Assembly: GCF_036785885.1 (NCBI RefSeq)
Contig: NC_092317.1
Location: forward strand, 8,620,501-8,684,500
DNA length: 64,000 bases
Direction of reading: 5' to 3'
Source: Coffea arabica
Taxonomy: Eukaryota > Streptophyta > Magnoliopsida > Gentianales > Rubiaceae
In this document: positions 44,355 through 57,484 of the stretch, piece by piece
How positions within the stretch are numbered: the stretch's first letter is position 1
Layout: each line of letters opens with the position of its first letter
Notes under the pieces: generated by a model
Databases searched by the model: none
Told to the model about the DNA's origin: nothing
What the model saw: the letters and a program-made list of their open reading frames with translations, nothing else
Made by a program: the position numbers and the translations under genes

Positions 44355-47300
44355 TTACTGTCTCCGAAATATCCTTCTGAGGTACCCGCGTCTACGTCCT
44401 CGTCTTGAATTTTTATCTGCACCAGTACATGAAAAAGCCCAAAAAAAAATAAGCAACACATGAAAAATGTTAATGAACTTTGAACTCGAAAGCTGCTGTT
44501 GTGGGGTGACACACTGCCAGACAGAAAAGAAAATAACTCAAAGTCTGGAGCAACTGTAATTTAGGGACAGACGGTAAAAGTTGCAGAATTAAAAAGATTT
44601 ATTAACACAGATTTAGCATCATATTAACTTGAACAGTTTAAATATCAGAATAATTTTACAGAAGGGAACTTGTAAGCCTGTTATATAGACAAATTTTACA
44701 TTTCTTAGACCCGGCCAACAGCATGGAAATGGCATTGCTTGATAGGGCCTGCTCAGTGCAAAGCACACTATGAAAATGAACACCAGCAAACAAAATTGCT
44801 AACATTATAAGTGAAACCTAAATTGGACATGATGTATTATCGTGCATTGGCAAGAAGCACCAGCAGCAAATTACTACACTCCCATTTTGGCCCCATGAAA
44901 CACCAATTCTAGAAGAGACAAATGTTCTGACTTAGAAATATACCTGGTAGCCTGCCCGCACGACACAGAGCTTCTTCAGCAATAGGTTTCCATTGCTCAG
45001 CACATGAATAATTAATTCCCATACCGACACTGAGCCCCCTCAAAAGATGCACAGTACGAAGAACAGAAAATAGTTCTTCTGGAAAAGCCTGTCATCATCA
45101 TATCACAGCAGGACAATTACAATTTTGGAGCATAACTTGCAATCATCAACCGATTCTTAAAACACTGCAAGAACCAGTTTCTAACATATCAAGTTTATCA
45201 TCTTCACGATTCGAGAGTCCCATAATAGCTTATCATACATCAAGAAACAGCTACAGTAATGAAATATCATTCTTCTTCTTCTTCTTTTTTTTTTGGGTAC
45301 ATATCTAACATTTGAATCATCTCAAGTCATATCTCTACATAATACTGAATAGATTCCAAATTTAAGGCATGTATAGACATATGCAAAGAGAAATTAAGCC
45401 AGACTTAACCTCAGAATCTAAGTTAGCAGAATAAGGAATTTTTTTCATTACAGCTAAATCATTTTTAGAAGTATTTCCTTCAATGTCAAATAACATAGAA
45501 CAACAAGAACAAAAATCAAAAGTTAGAGTGAATACTCATGAGCAGAGTTTACAGTCCCTTTTATCACCCAAAAAAAAAAAAACTATGTTCCTGGAAATGA
45601 GACTTTCCAAGTGTAGGAACTTTGTAGGTTTAAATTGCATTGGGAAGACATAAACTACGAAATTTGCAAGATTAGGCCCGAAATTATTGATATTGTTGAG
45701 GTCAACTTATAATAATTCTTAAGGGGGGTTATGATATGAAGAATCCAACCTCTGCTTTGAAAAAAACAATAAACAAAAAGCAATGCTCAGTTCCCAAATT
45801 AGAAATGGAAAGATTGGCTTGCTTCCAGTATGGATCAAGAAGTCCTCTAGATAAGTTACAATTTAAAAGTGGATAATATGCCCAAACATGAGATGCTCTA
45901 TCCTTGCTGAAAATATTGTTCCCACCACATTAGTGGTCAATACAGCCCAAACTTAAAAATTTAGGCCACCCCTATTTGATGCCCTGGTATAAATCCAATG
46001 CTTTGACAACCCATTCCCATTAAAGAAAATAGATACCAAGCCGCATCAATCCTACCAGCCCTTTTAAAGGATATAAAGTGAGGGAGAAGAAAAAAACTGT
46101 TCAAAATTCAAGCGAATATGGGCACCAAGCCTGGCAATTTGAAGGATCCTCTTAATGTTACAGCTTAATCTTGCTTCTCTTCTCCCTCTTTGCAACTCCA
46201 CAATTTTGGAGCTCAAGATGTGCAAAATGTGGATTAAAGCCCGTCTTGCCACATAAGGCATGGAGATTCTATGGATGCTTATAAGACCTTAATTACGGTA
46301 CCATTACTAACCTGACTTAAGCATTTCAGGCTAATGCTCTAGACTTTTCTGCATCATGCGCGGAGATTTTATGAATGCTCATAAGACCTCAGTTATAGTA
46401 CTACTACTTACCTGACTTGAGCATTTCAGGCTAATGCTTTGGACTTCAAGTTGTTAGGCCTGCAATCAGCCAGATTTAATTTATACAAGTGCTGGCTACC
46501 TGCCAGAAGAGTGAGAACCAAACTCTTTCGAGAACCAAGCGGTATACCCTAGATCATGAGGCCATATAAAAACCTGTACAAGCCATGTCCAGGATTCTAC
46601 ATCTCCTATTGTGATTAGGATGCTTGACCTGTGATAAATGCTGATCGTGATACAGCATTTGTCCTGTGTACATTAAGCCTTAGTTGAGAACGTATGAATG
46701 GTATATATGACTGCATGAGCATATAATAAAAACTAAGGCTGGTGGTTAGGTTACAAGACTTCTTGCACCATTGCTGAACGCCACCTTACAGACTGAGTTA
46801 AACCTAATGTGAGTTTCAAACTTGCTGCTGAATTAGCTTATAAAGGAGAAAGGGAAATTTTTACAATTGTTCTTAAGAAGATCTAAAGTGACTTAATATT
46901 CCAGTAAACACAATAGTCTCAACAAGCAATTAGCATCAAGAAACTGGCATGTATCGCTCTACTAAAAACAGTACAAACCTCCACAGAAATTCTTTTTATT
47001 GAAGAATCTTCTGAAAAAGGCTGCAACATCATGACTCCAGGAGGTAGTTTTGTATCAAACATTGTCGTTGCCAATTTAAGCATTTCATTCTGCTCATCCT
47101 CACACTTCGTCAAGGTAATTATTCCAAGCTCCCTAGTACAGACACAGAAGATGAGGCAGTGTAAGAGATTTAAGGTTGTATTTCACAACATACTAGACAG
47201 AAGAATTACCAGTTCATTTCTTCAGGCCAGGAATAACTTCCAAGATAGTTTTGATTGTTCAATATATAACTGTTCCTTTTCATATCTGCCTCTGTTTTCA

Positions 47301-50300
47301 ATTTTCGTTTTTTCTTTTTCCAGTGAATTTCAACATCTGCTAATGTTATGACTATTAATTATCACTTAAACTGAACACACAACACCAACGTTTAGAGAGG
47401 GTAATAGCACCTGAAGCTCTCTATTGCCCTTAAAGGATCCTTATCCGCAATTGCAAGAATTAGATTAGCATATCCAAGCCTCAGCTGATTAGGGAGATCC
47501 TTCACTTGCCCATAATCAAGTAAAGCAACCTAAAAGAGCATCCAAAAAAGATCCATTTCCCGTTAATAGACAGAATGGATGATCTGGAAACACTGTCAAA
47601 ACAGAATAAAAGAGAGTAGAAATGTTCAACTTGCCTCTGAACCTCGACATATCAGAATATTTCCTGGATGAGGATCAGCATGAAAGAAACCACTCTTCAG
47701 AATCATCTGTCCATATGCAAGTGTCAAACTTTTCAGGATATTCCTGCATTTGGCAGCAGATGTTACGTCTTTATTATTGTTTATTCCACTGTCAAAGTAG
47801 CTACAAGCAAGGATTAAGGATAAAATGAAATTACTTTTGTAGGTAAAATGAAATTACTTTTGTAGGTTATCCATCATATACATAACAGTGCTAGTGAAAG
47901 TACGTATGTATATCATGAAACATGAAATAAAAGGATTATGAAGTTTATCCCCATCACATCCAGTTAATATAAGTTATGGATGTCAGTCACTGACAAAAAT
48001 AACAAACTCCAGTTGAATTGTTGAACAGTTTTGTTAGCAATATGCAGAAATTTCTTCCAAAAGCCATCTATGAAAATATGCATGGTAGCAAGCTATATTT
48101 TAAAAGCGTAGATGACAAATTCAGAAGTTTAGCATCCCTCACTAATTTGAGCTACCCTGTAGATAGAGGTTTAACCGTTGTTTTAAGAACTCTTGCAAAT
48201 TAATAACACTGGCTTATGTTGATGGTTTCCACCATCCATCAAAATTAAGGTCCTGACATATCTTATCCCTGTTAATTTTGCACCCCTTACCAATTTGAGC
48301 TACGCTGTAGATAGAGGTTTAATTATTGTTTTATGAACTCTTCCAAAACAATAACACAGCCATATATTGATTATTTCTGCATTCCATTATAATTTAGGTC
48401 CTGGGATATCTTACCCCTGTCAATTAGGACAAAGTCCGTGAGATGATTCCTAGAGATCTTTCATCAAGATAAGCTCCAAACTTAGTTGCTTGCCACATCT
48501 CTTGTTCCCCACAAAAATAAGTTCATATACTTCTTTTGACATAAGATTCAAAATGGAGATGTATTTAAATGGCTATTCTCTCTTCAACAGGTTACCAAAT
48601 TATCTCATCTTCCCTATCTTCTTTTCCTTCTTCATCACTTTTCCCAACAGTAGCATGTTACCACATATAAGGGTCACTTCTCTCCAACTCTCAGGACCAA
48701 ACTCTACAGTTGTCTGATTGCAAAATGTCTTAAGTTTTAGTATCATTCCAATTGCGAAAGTAGATTTGTCTTTTCAAGGAGAATTATGTGCTTTTGGGAA
48801 GTGAGGAAACTTCTTAACAAGTTCTCTAATAGCAGAAGGTACCTTAAAAACTATCTTCTTATGAAACTAAGAAACCTAGGTTCAGTCCAAAAAACATTTT
48901 CCATGTTTTTGCACGGCATTAGATAATTCACCTATTTACTGAAATTAGTAGATTGAGGCCTAAATTTTCTAAGCATTTTATTCAACCAAGATAGTTTCAT
49001 AAAATTGCAGTTATTCCCGAAGGCTACTTGTTTCATAATTTCATAACTTTGAACTCAAGATGGAGCTGAGTAACAAACACAGACTCAATACAAGTAAAAT
49101 TTGTTCCCAGGAATGGTTTTTGACAACGATTTCCATAAACATCTCTTCTAAGAAAACTATAGATATTAGTATCAGCTCAAAAAGAGAAAGTACCACTCCA
49201 CTCTAAAATAAGCAGAATAATAGTCAGTAACCATCCATATTTCAGGTTTCTTATACTTCACTCAGCTAAAGTAAAGCAGATTTCCTTTTAAAACAATCAA
49301 TTATGTGTGAAATAATTTGGTTCAGATTGGAGAAAAGACCACTACAAGATGCATCCTATGCTACCTCTTACAGATTTGTCCAGAACTATCACAGACCAGC
49401 ACTCTACTCATTTACGAAGAAGGCTTAAAAACTCTGTGGAGTTTTAAAAAAGTTGGGAGGGGGAGAGACAGATCAAAGACTTCCTGATGTGTCCACCAAA
49501 CGTTACACAAGAATGGTGCAGATATCACAAAGTTACAGAAATAATGGAAGTAAAAAGCTACAATCACAACACCAATGCGCACAATCACAAAAAAATCAGG
49601 CAGAACAAAAATAAAAGAACCATACTCTCTAGGTAATCTAAGGGCTTACTGCTTTGCTGCTGCTGCTACCTTACCAGCAGGATTAATGCCTCTTTTCGCT
49701 ATCTCATCTCCAAGTTTCATAATGGGGATTCCATTAATACATTCCATTACCAAAACCTTCCTACAATGACAATTCAATCAAACTAAGTTGAGTTTTCAAA
49801 TTTTGATCCCAAAAAAAAAATCTAATGGAATTAAATGTACCTAGTGACCAAATTCCGCACCACGCGAGGCACCGAAACAGGGCTCTTTTTGTTGTTTGCA
49901 TATAAGAAATTGCGAATTCTTTCCATAGCATCAGCCTCTCTCAAGAAGTTGAACTCATATCCAATCTGTTGTGGAAAAGATGAAATCAATTAGCATCAAA
50001 CAATTGATCAAAGAGAAAGATCATAGTTATGCACTTAACAATATATAGAAAGGCAATAAGACATAAATGTAAAGAAATATCAACTGAACAAGAGATGTGT
50101 CAACATGTGATATGATATGATCAGAGGGAAATGAAACAACAAAATAAAAGACAGTGTAGCATATGAATTGAAATTGGAACACATGACATGAAAGGTGACC
50201 AAACTTCTCTAGAGTAAGACAGAATAGCAAATTCAGGTGTACTTCACAGTAATTAAAAGCAATTTTTTTATCAAAGGAAGTTGAAGTAGAACTTCAAACT

Positions 50301-52603
50301 AAGAGAGTGCTCACTAATTAGTGCACCTTATAGGAAAAGAATGGCATAATGGAGAACTTGGATGAAAAATATAAATAAAAAGTAGGAAACTAAAACAACT
50401 TTAAGACAACACCCCCTCTTCCCCCACCCCACCCCCCCAAAAAAGACAACACCCCTCCCCCTCTCTCCCCAATAAAGTAAAGAAAAAAGTGGTGGCAGAC
50501 AAGGACAGCAGAATGTCTACAGATGATTGTGAAAGAAAAGGAGCTGCATACCTGTTTCTCCATCTCCTTGGTTATAGAATATAAATCAAATTTGATATCT
50601 GTCTTCTGTATAAACAAAGCAAAAGCTTGCAAGTTGTGGATGTCTGTCATCATCAAATGCTGAACCCCAGGGTGTTGCACCTGCAGCAACATATTGACTA
50701 AGACCTCAATCATATTAAAGATGCAGGCAGATTTTCAGTTCTTCTTACCTTGACAACAACATCATTCTTGTCACCCCATAGCCGTGCTCGATGAACCTAG
50801 GTTATACATGACATCAACATGCACGCATTATATCAGTATAGTCTTAAAATAAAAGGATAGCGAGTAAAGGTTAGACCAAAAACTCTGTCAAGTTTACATG
50901 TAACGGTACAATCAGATATTGTTAATCAAGAAGAAACCAACTGCACCATCAGAAAACATGAACAAAAACTTCAAGCACTTTCAGATACTAATTATTCTCC
51001 GCAGGCTGCAGGATCCATCATATTTTTTATTCTGAAACTTTTAACAAAGTGCATCTATAGACTGATAAGGCCCATTTATCATTCAGGAATTATGTTGCTT
51101 AAAATACTGCAGTAACAGTTACAAAAGAAAGAAAAAAATCGGGCCTCAAAAGCAGTAGTCCTACCAACACAGCCTCCTGTCAAAAATTTGAGTTTCATCC
51201 CACTTCTCGGAAAGGCTATCCTAAGTTGTAAACACGCAATTAGATCACGCTGTCACATTTATAAGCCAATCAATCCATCATACTGTAGAATGTTGGATGC
51301 TCCATTTGACATGTACTTAGCAACCCCATTTGCACGACCTGGGTAATAGTATAATAGGGAAACCTGATTTCAACCTTGCTTACTGGAATAGATATCATGA
51401 GCACTTGAATTCTAAATTATAAGTAAAAACAATGTTAACATAAACGATTTATACAACTTTAAGGTCCCACACAGGCTGTTACCATTTGCTATTTCAGAAC
51501 AGACCTAATGCATCCTTTTACTCAACTGCCAACTTAATCACAAGATGAATCAACTTTACTGACATGCATCTCTCGAGGTTCTTCCCAGTTGTTCCATGAT
51601 GATTAGCATTCCAAATTATTTATGTTGAGTACTCACAAAAGAACCATGAAACAAATAAGAAATCATGAAAATTATAAATTTAATGCATACCAACCGAGTT
51701 GAGAGATCATGGATTAAACCTTAAAGATACTTTATTTTGCATTCAGAACTTTAACCTTAAACTTTGTGAGTCTTTAGCTAGCCAAAATAGTGAAGTTGCT
51801 ATATAAACCTGAGCAATTGAAGCTGAACCAAGAGGATTGGCATCAAATGTGTCAAACAACTCGTCAACACTTTGACTAAGCTCCCTCTCCAGCTCAGCTT
51901 TGATCACATTGTACGGCGTAGCTGGAGCTTGATCACACAGTGTGACCAGTCTTCTCACCCATGCAGCTGGTGCCAAGTCAGGTTTCCCAACTATTTGTGC
52001 AACCTATACAAAACATAATCCACCAAAACCATGAAGGAAACAAAAAAAAAAAAAGAACCCAAAATGACAGCCTCCATAAGTCACAAACACGTAGTACCTA
52101 TTTAAACCAAAATCTTTAACTCAGAACAGTGCCATAAGAGCCCAATTACACAGTAAAAGAGTAACCTTTTAAGGCAAACAATAGTCAAAACTTAACAATT
52201 GATGGCTTTTAAGAAGTATAGAAGATTAAAAATTTTAAAGGTGCAATCAACAGGAGTACCTTTAGAAAAAACCCACCAAGATCAGCACACATATTATAAA
52301 TCTTGTCAGCGGCAAGCTCATGCTGCCTCTCCCACATTGCCTCCTGCTTTTTCACATCCTTCTCAAAGCACACTTTAAGTTGAAACACCTGAAAGGAATT
52401 TTCCCCCATTAAACAAAAATGAAAAGTGAAAAAAAAAAAAACAAAATTCTAAGCTAATCCCAATATTAATTCACGGATAGAGAGACCTTATAGCCAGTGT
52501 AGATATCAATAGTTCGAGCCCAGAATTCAAAAGAACGCTGCCAAGGTCTCAACTTTATGGAGAGCTTTTCCTGGAAATCTTTCAAATCAAGCGGCAAAAT
52601 CAT
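44355..52603 (-). CDS. ABC1/aarF-domain atypical kinase
   Basis: An atypical kinase of the ABC1 (ADCK/UbiB) family, whose members act in organelles in quinone and lipid metabolism. Twelve coding exons: 52487-52603, 52260-52388, 51809-52003, 50749-50796, 50552-50680, 49841-49965, 49650-49760, 47635-47743, 47411-47529, 46979-47132, 44944-45088 and 44355-44416. They join in frame to 480 aa. Motifs: KVAQ in place of KxGQ (near 82-85), the Ala-rich GSASIAQ (141-147), the ATP-binding Lys in DVVVK (163), catalytic HADPHPGN (306-313) and LLDYGQ (324-329) for DFG. The C-terminus is strongly basic (NSRRGRRRGYLRRIFRRQ). Exon order and sequence resemble Arabidopsis At4g24810. There is no obvious N-terminal transit peptide (MILPLDLKDFQEKLS), so location is open. 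The intron after exon 8 begins with GC instead of GT. Confidence 0.93.
46262..46450. repeat. tandem duplication in an ABC1-kinase intron
   Basis: Two units of about 103 bases: GGAGATTCTATGGATGCTTATAAGACC... at 46262 and GGAGATTTTATGAATGCTCATAAGACC... at 46365. Both continue to ACCTGACTT(A/G)AGCATTTCAGG and CTAATGCT. Non-coding. Confidence 0.8.
48130..48430. repeat. second tandem duplication in the same gene's intron
   Basis: Two units of about 150-160 bases sharing CT(A/C)A(C/A)(T/C)AATTTGAGCTAC, CTGTAGATAGAGGTTTAA, AATAACAC, and TAGGTCCTG(A/G)(C/G)ATATCTTA. They are the two halves of 48130-48430. Non-coding. Confidence 0.75.
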
Positions 52604-53958
52604 GGTGGTCTCTGATAATCTTCAGCTTCACTAAAAATGGGTTCCTACTAATTTCCTAATGTTTTCCACAAATTCAAGTTAAACTCTGGGGCAGCTGGAT
52701 TTCTGTTATGAACACATACAGGATGTTACAAAAGAAACATGAGCACTGAAACTGAAGAAACTCATTTGGGTTGCATGGTCAAGAATTGAAGATGATTGAG
52801 AAGGTGATAGCATTACATAGTAGTTTGTCCGTGGGATGGAAAATTGTGGCTGAGCAAAGCAAAAGAATTTAGCCACTTTCTTGTGTTTGTGGGAATCATG
52901 GCACCTGTAGGTACGTACTTGGTTTGGCCCGCTTGGTCGAGGGTGAGTGATGAAAAAGTGAGTAAATCGTTAGCCCAGTGCATTTGGCATGAACATAATA
53001 AGTGAATTGTCATATTTGTACTTTCAAAATTGATAGATTGGTGACTTATTCCAGTCAAATTTATAAGGTGACAAGAGATAAAATTTGAGCGTTTTTTGAA
53101 CGTTAGAGGCTAAAATTGATCATTTTAATTCTGAGACACTAAAATTTTATATTCACAATATGCGAGGGATGATTGGTGTAGTTTTTCCTTACATCTTTTG
53201 TTAGTTGATTTTGATACCTCCAATTGCCAACTTTTTAATAAATCAAATAAAGAAGCAATTCTATTCTTTTTTGGGTAATATATTGCTTTTTGCGACGCTT
53301 CATTCTAGGACCACTCCACTTTACAAATGCACCATCCGCCTTTGGGAATCCTCGAGGCTAAATCTTCAGCCCAAAAAAAAAAGTGACAAAAATATTTAAA
53401 TTTCCCAAAACCCTAGCAAAATTATGATTAAACCTTTATACATTTTTTTGGGGTCAATTTAGCAAAGAAAATATGAAGTATGTAACATCCCATGGCTGGT
53501 ATTAAGATATTGAAGCCAACTAATGAATTAGTTCAAGGGGCCATCCAATTTTATGTGGTCCAATATAAGGGGATATATATATATTTTTTTTTTAAGAAGG
53601 GGATTTTATGTGGTCCAATACAATGGGATTTGACTTAGTGCCTTTCCATTCTACGGCATATAATTTAATGTTAAGGGATCTAAACTCAGTTAACCCATCA
53701 CTTAACGTATGGTATAAGACAATCTATTGCCAGTTGATAAAAGGAAAATCAATGCGCATGAGTTGGCACCTTGGAAAGCATCAAATCGGCATTAATTCCA
53801 ATTTCAAGTGTCAAAATGGCAAAAAGTAAATGGATGGTTTGGCTTTTCACTCTCAGATACTTTTTCACCATCCGATTAATGCAGAAATTAACATTAATGA
53901 TTAATCATCCCAGTACAGTAAAATGCTAGTGCAAGGTTAGATTGATTGTGTAACATTT
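52604..53958. other. upstream region of the ABC1-kinase gene, no gene seen
   Basis: The 5' flank of the minus-strand kinase gene and AT-rich sequence beyond it. A partial duplication of 'TTTTATGTGGTCCAATA' occurs at 53548 and 53604. The frames at 52813-53058 and 53608-53829 have no recognisable product. Confidence 0.45.
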
Positions 53959-54130
53959 TTGTTTGGATAGTGTATTATTTGAAATATTATTTGGAATAAT
54001 TACTGTAGCATTTTTTGTGATGTGATGTGTGTGAGATAAAAAGGTGATTGGAAATATAAAAAGATAGGTTGAAAAATGTGTTTGTGATGCAAGCGAAATA
54101 TTATTTAGAATAATTTTGGTATCCAAACAC
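53959..54130. repeat. short inverted-end element (MITE)
   Basis: The left TTGTTTGGATAGTGTATTAT and right TTTTGGTATCCAAACAC are inverted at GTTTGGATA/TATCCAAAC. A subterminal AAATATTATTTGGAATAATT is repeated inversely near 54095-54115. It contains GTGATGTGATGTGTGTGAGA and AAAAGGTGATTGGAAATAT. I recall similar elements as common in asterid genomes, but this is from memory. Confidence 0.65.
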
Positions 54131-54138
54131 TCGAAATG

Positions 54139-54929
54139 CATGTGATTAGGGATGGCAACGGGGCGGGGTTGGGGCGGGGGACCCCTCCCCCGCCCCCCCG
54201 CCCCGTTGCCTATTAGTTCCCCCCGTCCCCCGCCCCATCCCTCGTTTCCTGCTCCCCCCCCCCCGCCCCGCCTTGCCCCGCGGGGTACCCGCGAGGTTAA
54301 TAAAATTTTATTATAATTAAATTTTAATAAATAATCAAGTACTAAAATATCAACACATCACCAAATTATTATTCATTATAATTTTACAATTGAAACTCAT
54401 AAAAACAATCAAACAGAAGTTATTTGAATACAATCCAATATGATGAAATAAATATAACTAAAATAGTCAAGTTTTCACTTTTAGTACAAATGCAATCACT
54501 AATTCTTTATTGTGTTTGTGCTTTTTTTTGAGAAAAAAGTGTTATTCTATTAAGTGTAATTAGAAATTTAGTATAAATGTATTAGTAAATTTAATATAAC
54601 TAATTAATAAATTCTATTAGTAGACATGCATAATTATTCATATAATTGATAATATCAATTCTATTACATAAACTAATATACATTATATAATACATCTAAC
54701 TAATAATATCATTATCATAAGTTTATAACTAATTAACTTACATATTTTTATATATTTTTATATATTTTTATATATATTTTTTTTTTGTTTTGCGGGTGGC
54801 GGAGCGGGGGATGGGGCGGAGGTATACTCCCCCGCCCCCCGCCCCGTTTCTAAGCAGGGGAAAATAATTCCCCCCCGCCCCGAGTGCCCCTCGCGAGCAC
54901 CCGCCCTCATTGCCATCCCTACATGTGAT
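54139..54929. mobile_element. hAT-like element with GC-rich ends
   Basis: The element runs from 54147 to 54921 (775 bp). The ends TAGGGATGGCAACGGGGCGG and ...CATTGCCATCCCTA are inverted, each leading into extremely G- or C-rich tracts, while the middle is about 80% AT. It is flanked by a perfect 8-bp repeat CATGTGAT (54139-54146 and 54922-54929). This is diagnostic of hAT transposition. There is no transposase, so it is non-autonomous. Confidence 0.88.
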
Positions 54930-55298
54930 GGATGGCCTAAGAAGTTAGCTCAGTCGCACGTCTTCAATGTCCTAAAGTAGTGAAAAAAGAGCCACCAACT
55001 TCAATTGATGGCATTATGATTATTACAATTTTCTTGTCAACTGGCACCAACTGTCACTCTGTAAGCGTAACTTTTTCTTGCATGAAAATGAAATGGACAT
55101 AAACCAAAATAAACACCCCATTCCCCCGTCAAGATAGAATTAGAAGTTTTGAATTTTAATCCCTCTACCCTGTTTCCGCTTCTTCAATTCCATCCCTTTC
55201 TTTGCTATAAAAAAAATTTAAAAAAAAAAAAAACCAAAAAGCAAAACAAAATAGTACCAGTAAATGTACAAACTGCCTTTTTGCAAAACTAGCCAGTG
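54930..55298. other. intergenic, nothing recognised
   Basis: Mixed sequence with an A run near 55205-55240. No gene, RNA or element end seen. Confidence 0.45.
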
Positions 55299-55884
55299 CC
55301 TACTCCTATGTTTTCAGAACCAGACAGGGTATCGACTTGGTCAAACTCAGGGGTCAGGGGTCAATAGGTTCAACCGAGTTCGATAGGGGTTGAACCGGAT
55401 GACGTTATAAATAAAAATTATTTAAAAATTAAAATATTATATGTAAAATACCTAATAACATGTTAATATTAATAAAGGTATATTCATATATATTTGATGT
55501 TTCAAATATATTTAACAAGAAAATACAAAGAAATTAGAACAATCAAATAGCAATTTATATTATTTAATGAGCATTAACAAGTTTAGAATTAAAATTATGG
55601 ATTTAATTGAAAAATAACACCAAACTTTAAGAAAATATTGATAAAGTATGAAATATTTGAGGTATATTAATAGTTTTTAACAATCTAGGGGTCAAAACAT
55701 AATATTAAAAAAGTTTGAGTTTTTTTTTTAAATGCTGATTGAACCGAAAAATCCGGTTTTCCCGGTCAAAACCGGATTTTTACTTACCCGATTTTTTAGC
55801 ATAACTCGAACCGGACACTTGGCCGGTTCCCAGTTCGATCGAACCGGTCGGTCCTGTCCGAGTTTTAAAACACAGGCCTACTCC
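55299..55884. mobile_element. hAT-like non-autonomous element, family C copy 2
   Basis: The element runs from 55307 to 55876 (570 bp), with ends TATGTTTTCAGAACCAGACA and ...CCGAGTTTTAAAACACAGG. The subterminal regions are rich in CCGGTT/AACCGG and GGTTGAACCGG phrases. It is flanked by CCTACTCC at 55299-55306 and 55877-55884, a perfect 8-bp repeat. It has the same structure as the longer copy at 17094-18253. The low decay of the flanks suggests it is younger than that copy. Confidence 0.82.
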
Positions 55885-55889
55885 AATCC

Positions 55890-56410
55890 CACTGAATATG
55901 GCAAGCTGGGTGTGGATGCTCCAGCCGAGGTGACACAACCCAACATGTGTTTGATCGAGGTCATTCCCCATGTCTTCGTCCTCCTAATTTCACCTCGGTC
56001 AGTTGGATCCATTTAGTTATTCGGTATCTGGTACTTACAGGCAAAAGTTGACAAGTGTCAGACAAGTTGATATGACTGCTACCACTGTCATACCCAGACC
56101 TATCTCTGATACCACTGCCCTAGGCTCACTCCTTGTAGATAACGAGGAGTAGGTTCCATCATTCCTCTTGTCGATTTCCTCACTATAAATACTCCCCTCC
56201 ATTTGAGAGGGGAGAGAGGATTTTGGCTTAGTTTCTCTCTTGCTTATAACTTGTCCAACTAGTACCGCTTTTACTCCTAATCCCTTGCATAACTGACTTT
56301 AGCATAGAAGCTAGATCGGGAAACAAAGCTCCGATTATGTCTCTATCTTGACAGGTATGCATGTGTCGTAGACTGAGTTCATTAGTTTGGAAATCACCTT
56401 GTCGGAAAAA
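55890..56410 (+). mobile_element. possible LTR-element fossil (LTR-like sequence)
   Basis: The sequence has the look of a plant LTR: a CACTATAAATACTCCC promoter near 56184, then a pyrimidine-rich stretch, and a downstream ACTGACTTTAGCATAG phrase like those in Ty3/gypsy LTRs. No partner LTR and no coding region are seen nearby, so it would be a solo or truncated, broken remnant. The borders are uncertain. Confidence 0.35.
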
Positions 56411-56994
56411 AAAAAAAAAAAAAAAAAAGAGGAAAAAGCAACTTTACAAATGATTACTGGAAGGTAGCGAGCGCTTTAACATAATTTAGATGCTGCATTT
56501 GACAGGATGTTGGGTCCAAAAAAGAGAGTTGATCATAATGCCATTGTCCTTTCTGAATGATTTTAATCACTTTCGGGGTTTAATCTTTGGGTTCGACATA
56601 ATTGACTTGGATTGGACATAATTTTGATGTCGTCATAATACAAATTACTTGCGCATTATTATTATTATTATGAGAGTCTCTCCAGCCTCCGTACAATTAA
56701 TTATATATAAAATCAGGACCAAACCTAATTTCAGCTGATATTAAACTGTGTAGCAACTGCTTTAACCTGGAAAAGGAAAACAAACTTTCTATCCACGCCT
56801 CAAAGCACATTTACTGAAGGCCGTACAGCAATAAAAATAGCAGGACGCCTGCTCCTGCTATGAATGCTGCTTAACGATTTTGCATAAGAAACTAGTGACA
56901 AATACCGAACCGATCCATTGGTTATCTTGCCTTGCAGTTCTGGATTCTCCTCCCCATCTCTACATAGAGAGGGAGAAAGAGTTTTTTTTTTGTT

Positions 56995-57034
<40 letters not shown>

Positions 57035-57484
57035 GATACCCACCGGAAGTGTATTCTTTTCAACTTAGACAACCACAGGAAGTAACAAGTAGCTAAAAAT
57101 TGAACAATAAATGATCGAGGGGTTCTGCCTCAGAGGTTACAAAGAAAGAAGATCGTTACATCCAGTTACACATTTGCTAAGAACTAAAATCACTGAGGCA
57201 CGAATTAACCATCGATCTGAAATTTCAAATGACGCGATCATTCTCCGTTGTCTACTCGATTTTAACACAATAGTAAAAGAAGGCACAAGCAGATCCGTCC
57301 AAAGATTGCATAAAGGTGATAATTTTTTTAAGACTCAATAATGATCTGAAATAGTCCACCAAGTTCCAGGGAAAGAACTGAGGACATCCCGCTAGAAATA
57401 CATCAGATGACTAGTCAAGAACTTCAAGGCATAATTCCCCCAATTGCCATGTCATCACCCAAAGCAAAACAACAGTTACATAAC
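56411..57484. other. intergenic, no gene seen
   Basis: An A run near 56407-56429 and the long G run at 56997-57033. The 3' portion, next to 57485, is probably the 3' untranslated region of RPN7. Open frames that cross the G run (poly-Pro or poly-Gly products) are artefacts of composition. Confidence 0.5.
56997..57033 (+). repeat. 37-base G homopolymer
   Basis: An uninterrupted run of G preceded by a T-rich tract (GTTTTTTTTTTGTTTT) and followed by TGATACC. Its length is unlikely to be exact in any assembly. Confidence 0.9.

Noticed and set aside
56800-57072. Poly-Pro / poly-Gly open frames
   Set aside because: They are produced by the G homopolymer, not by coding constraint.
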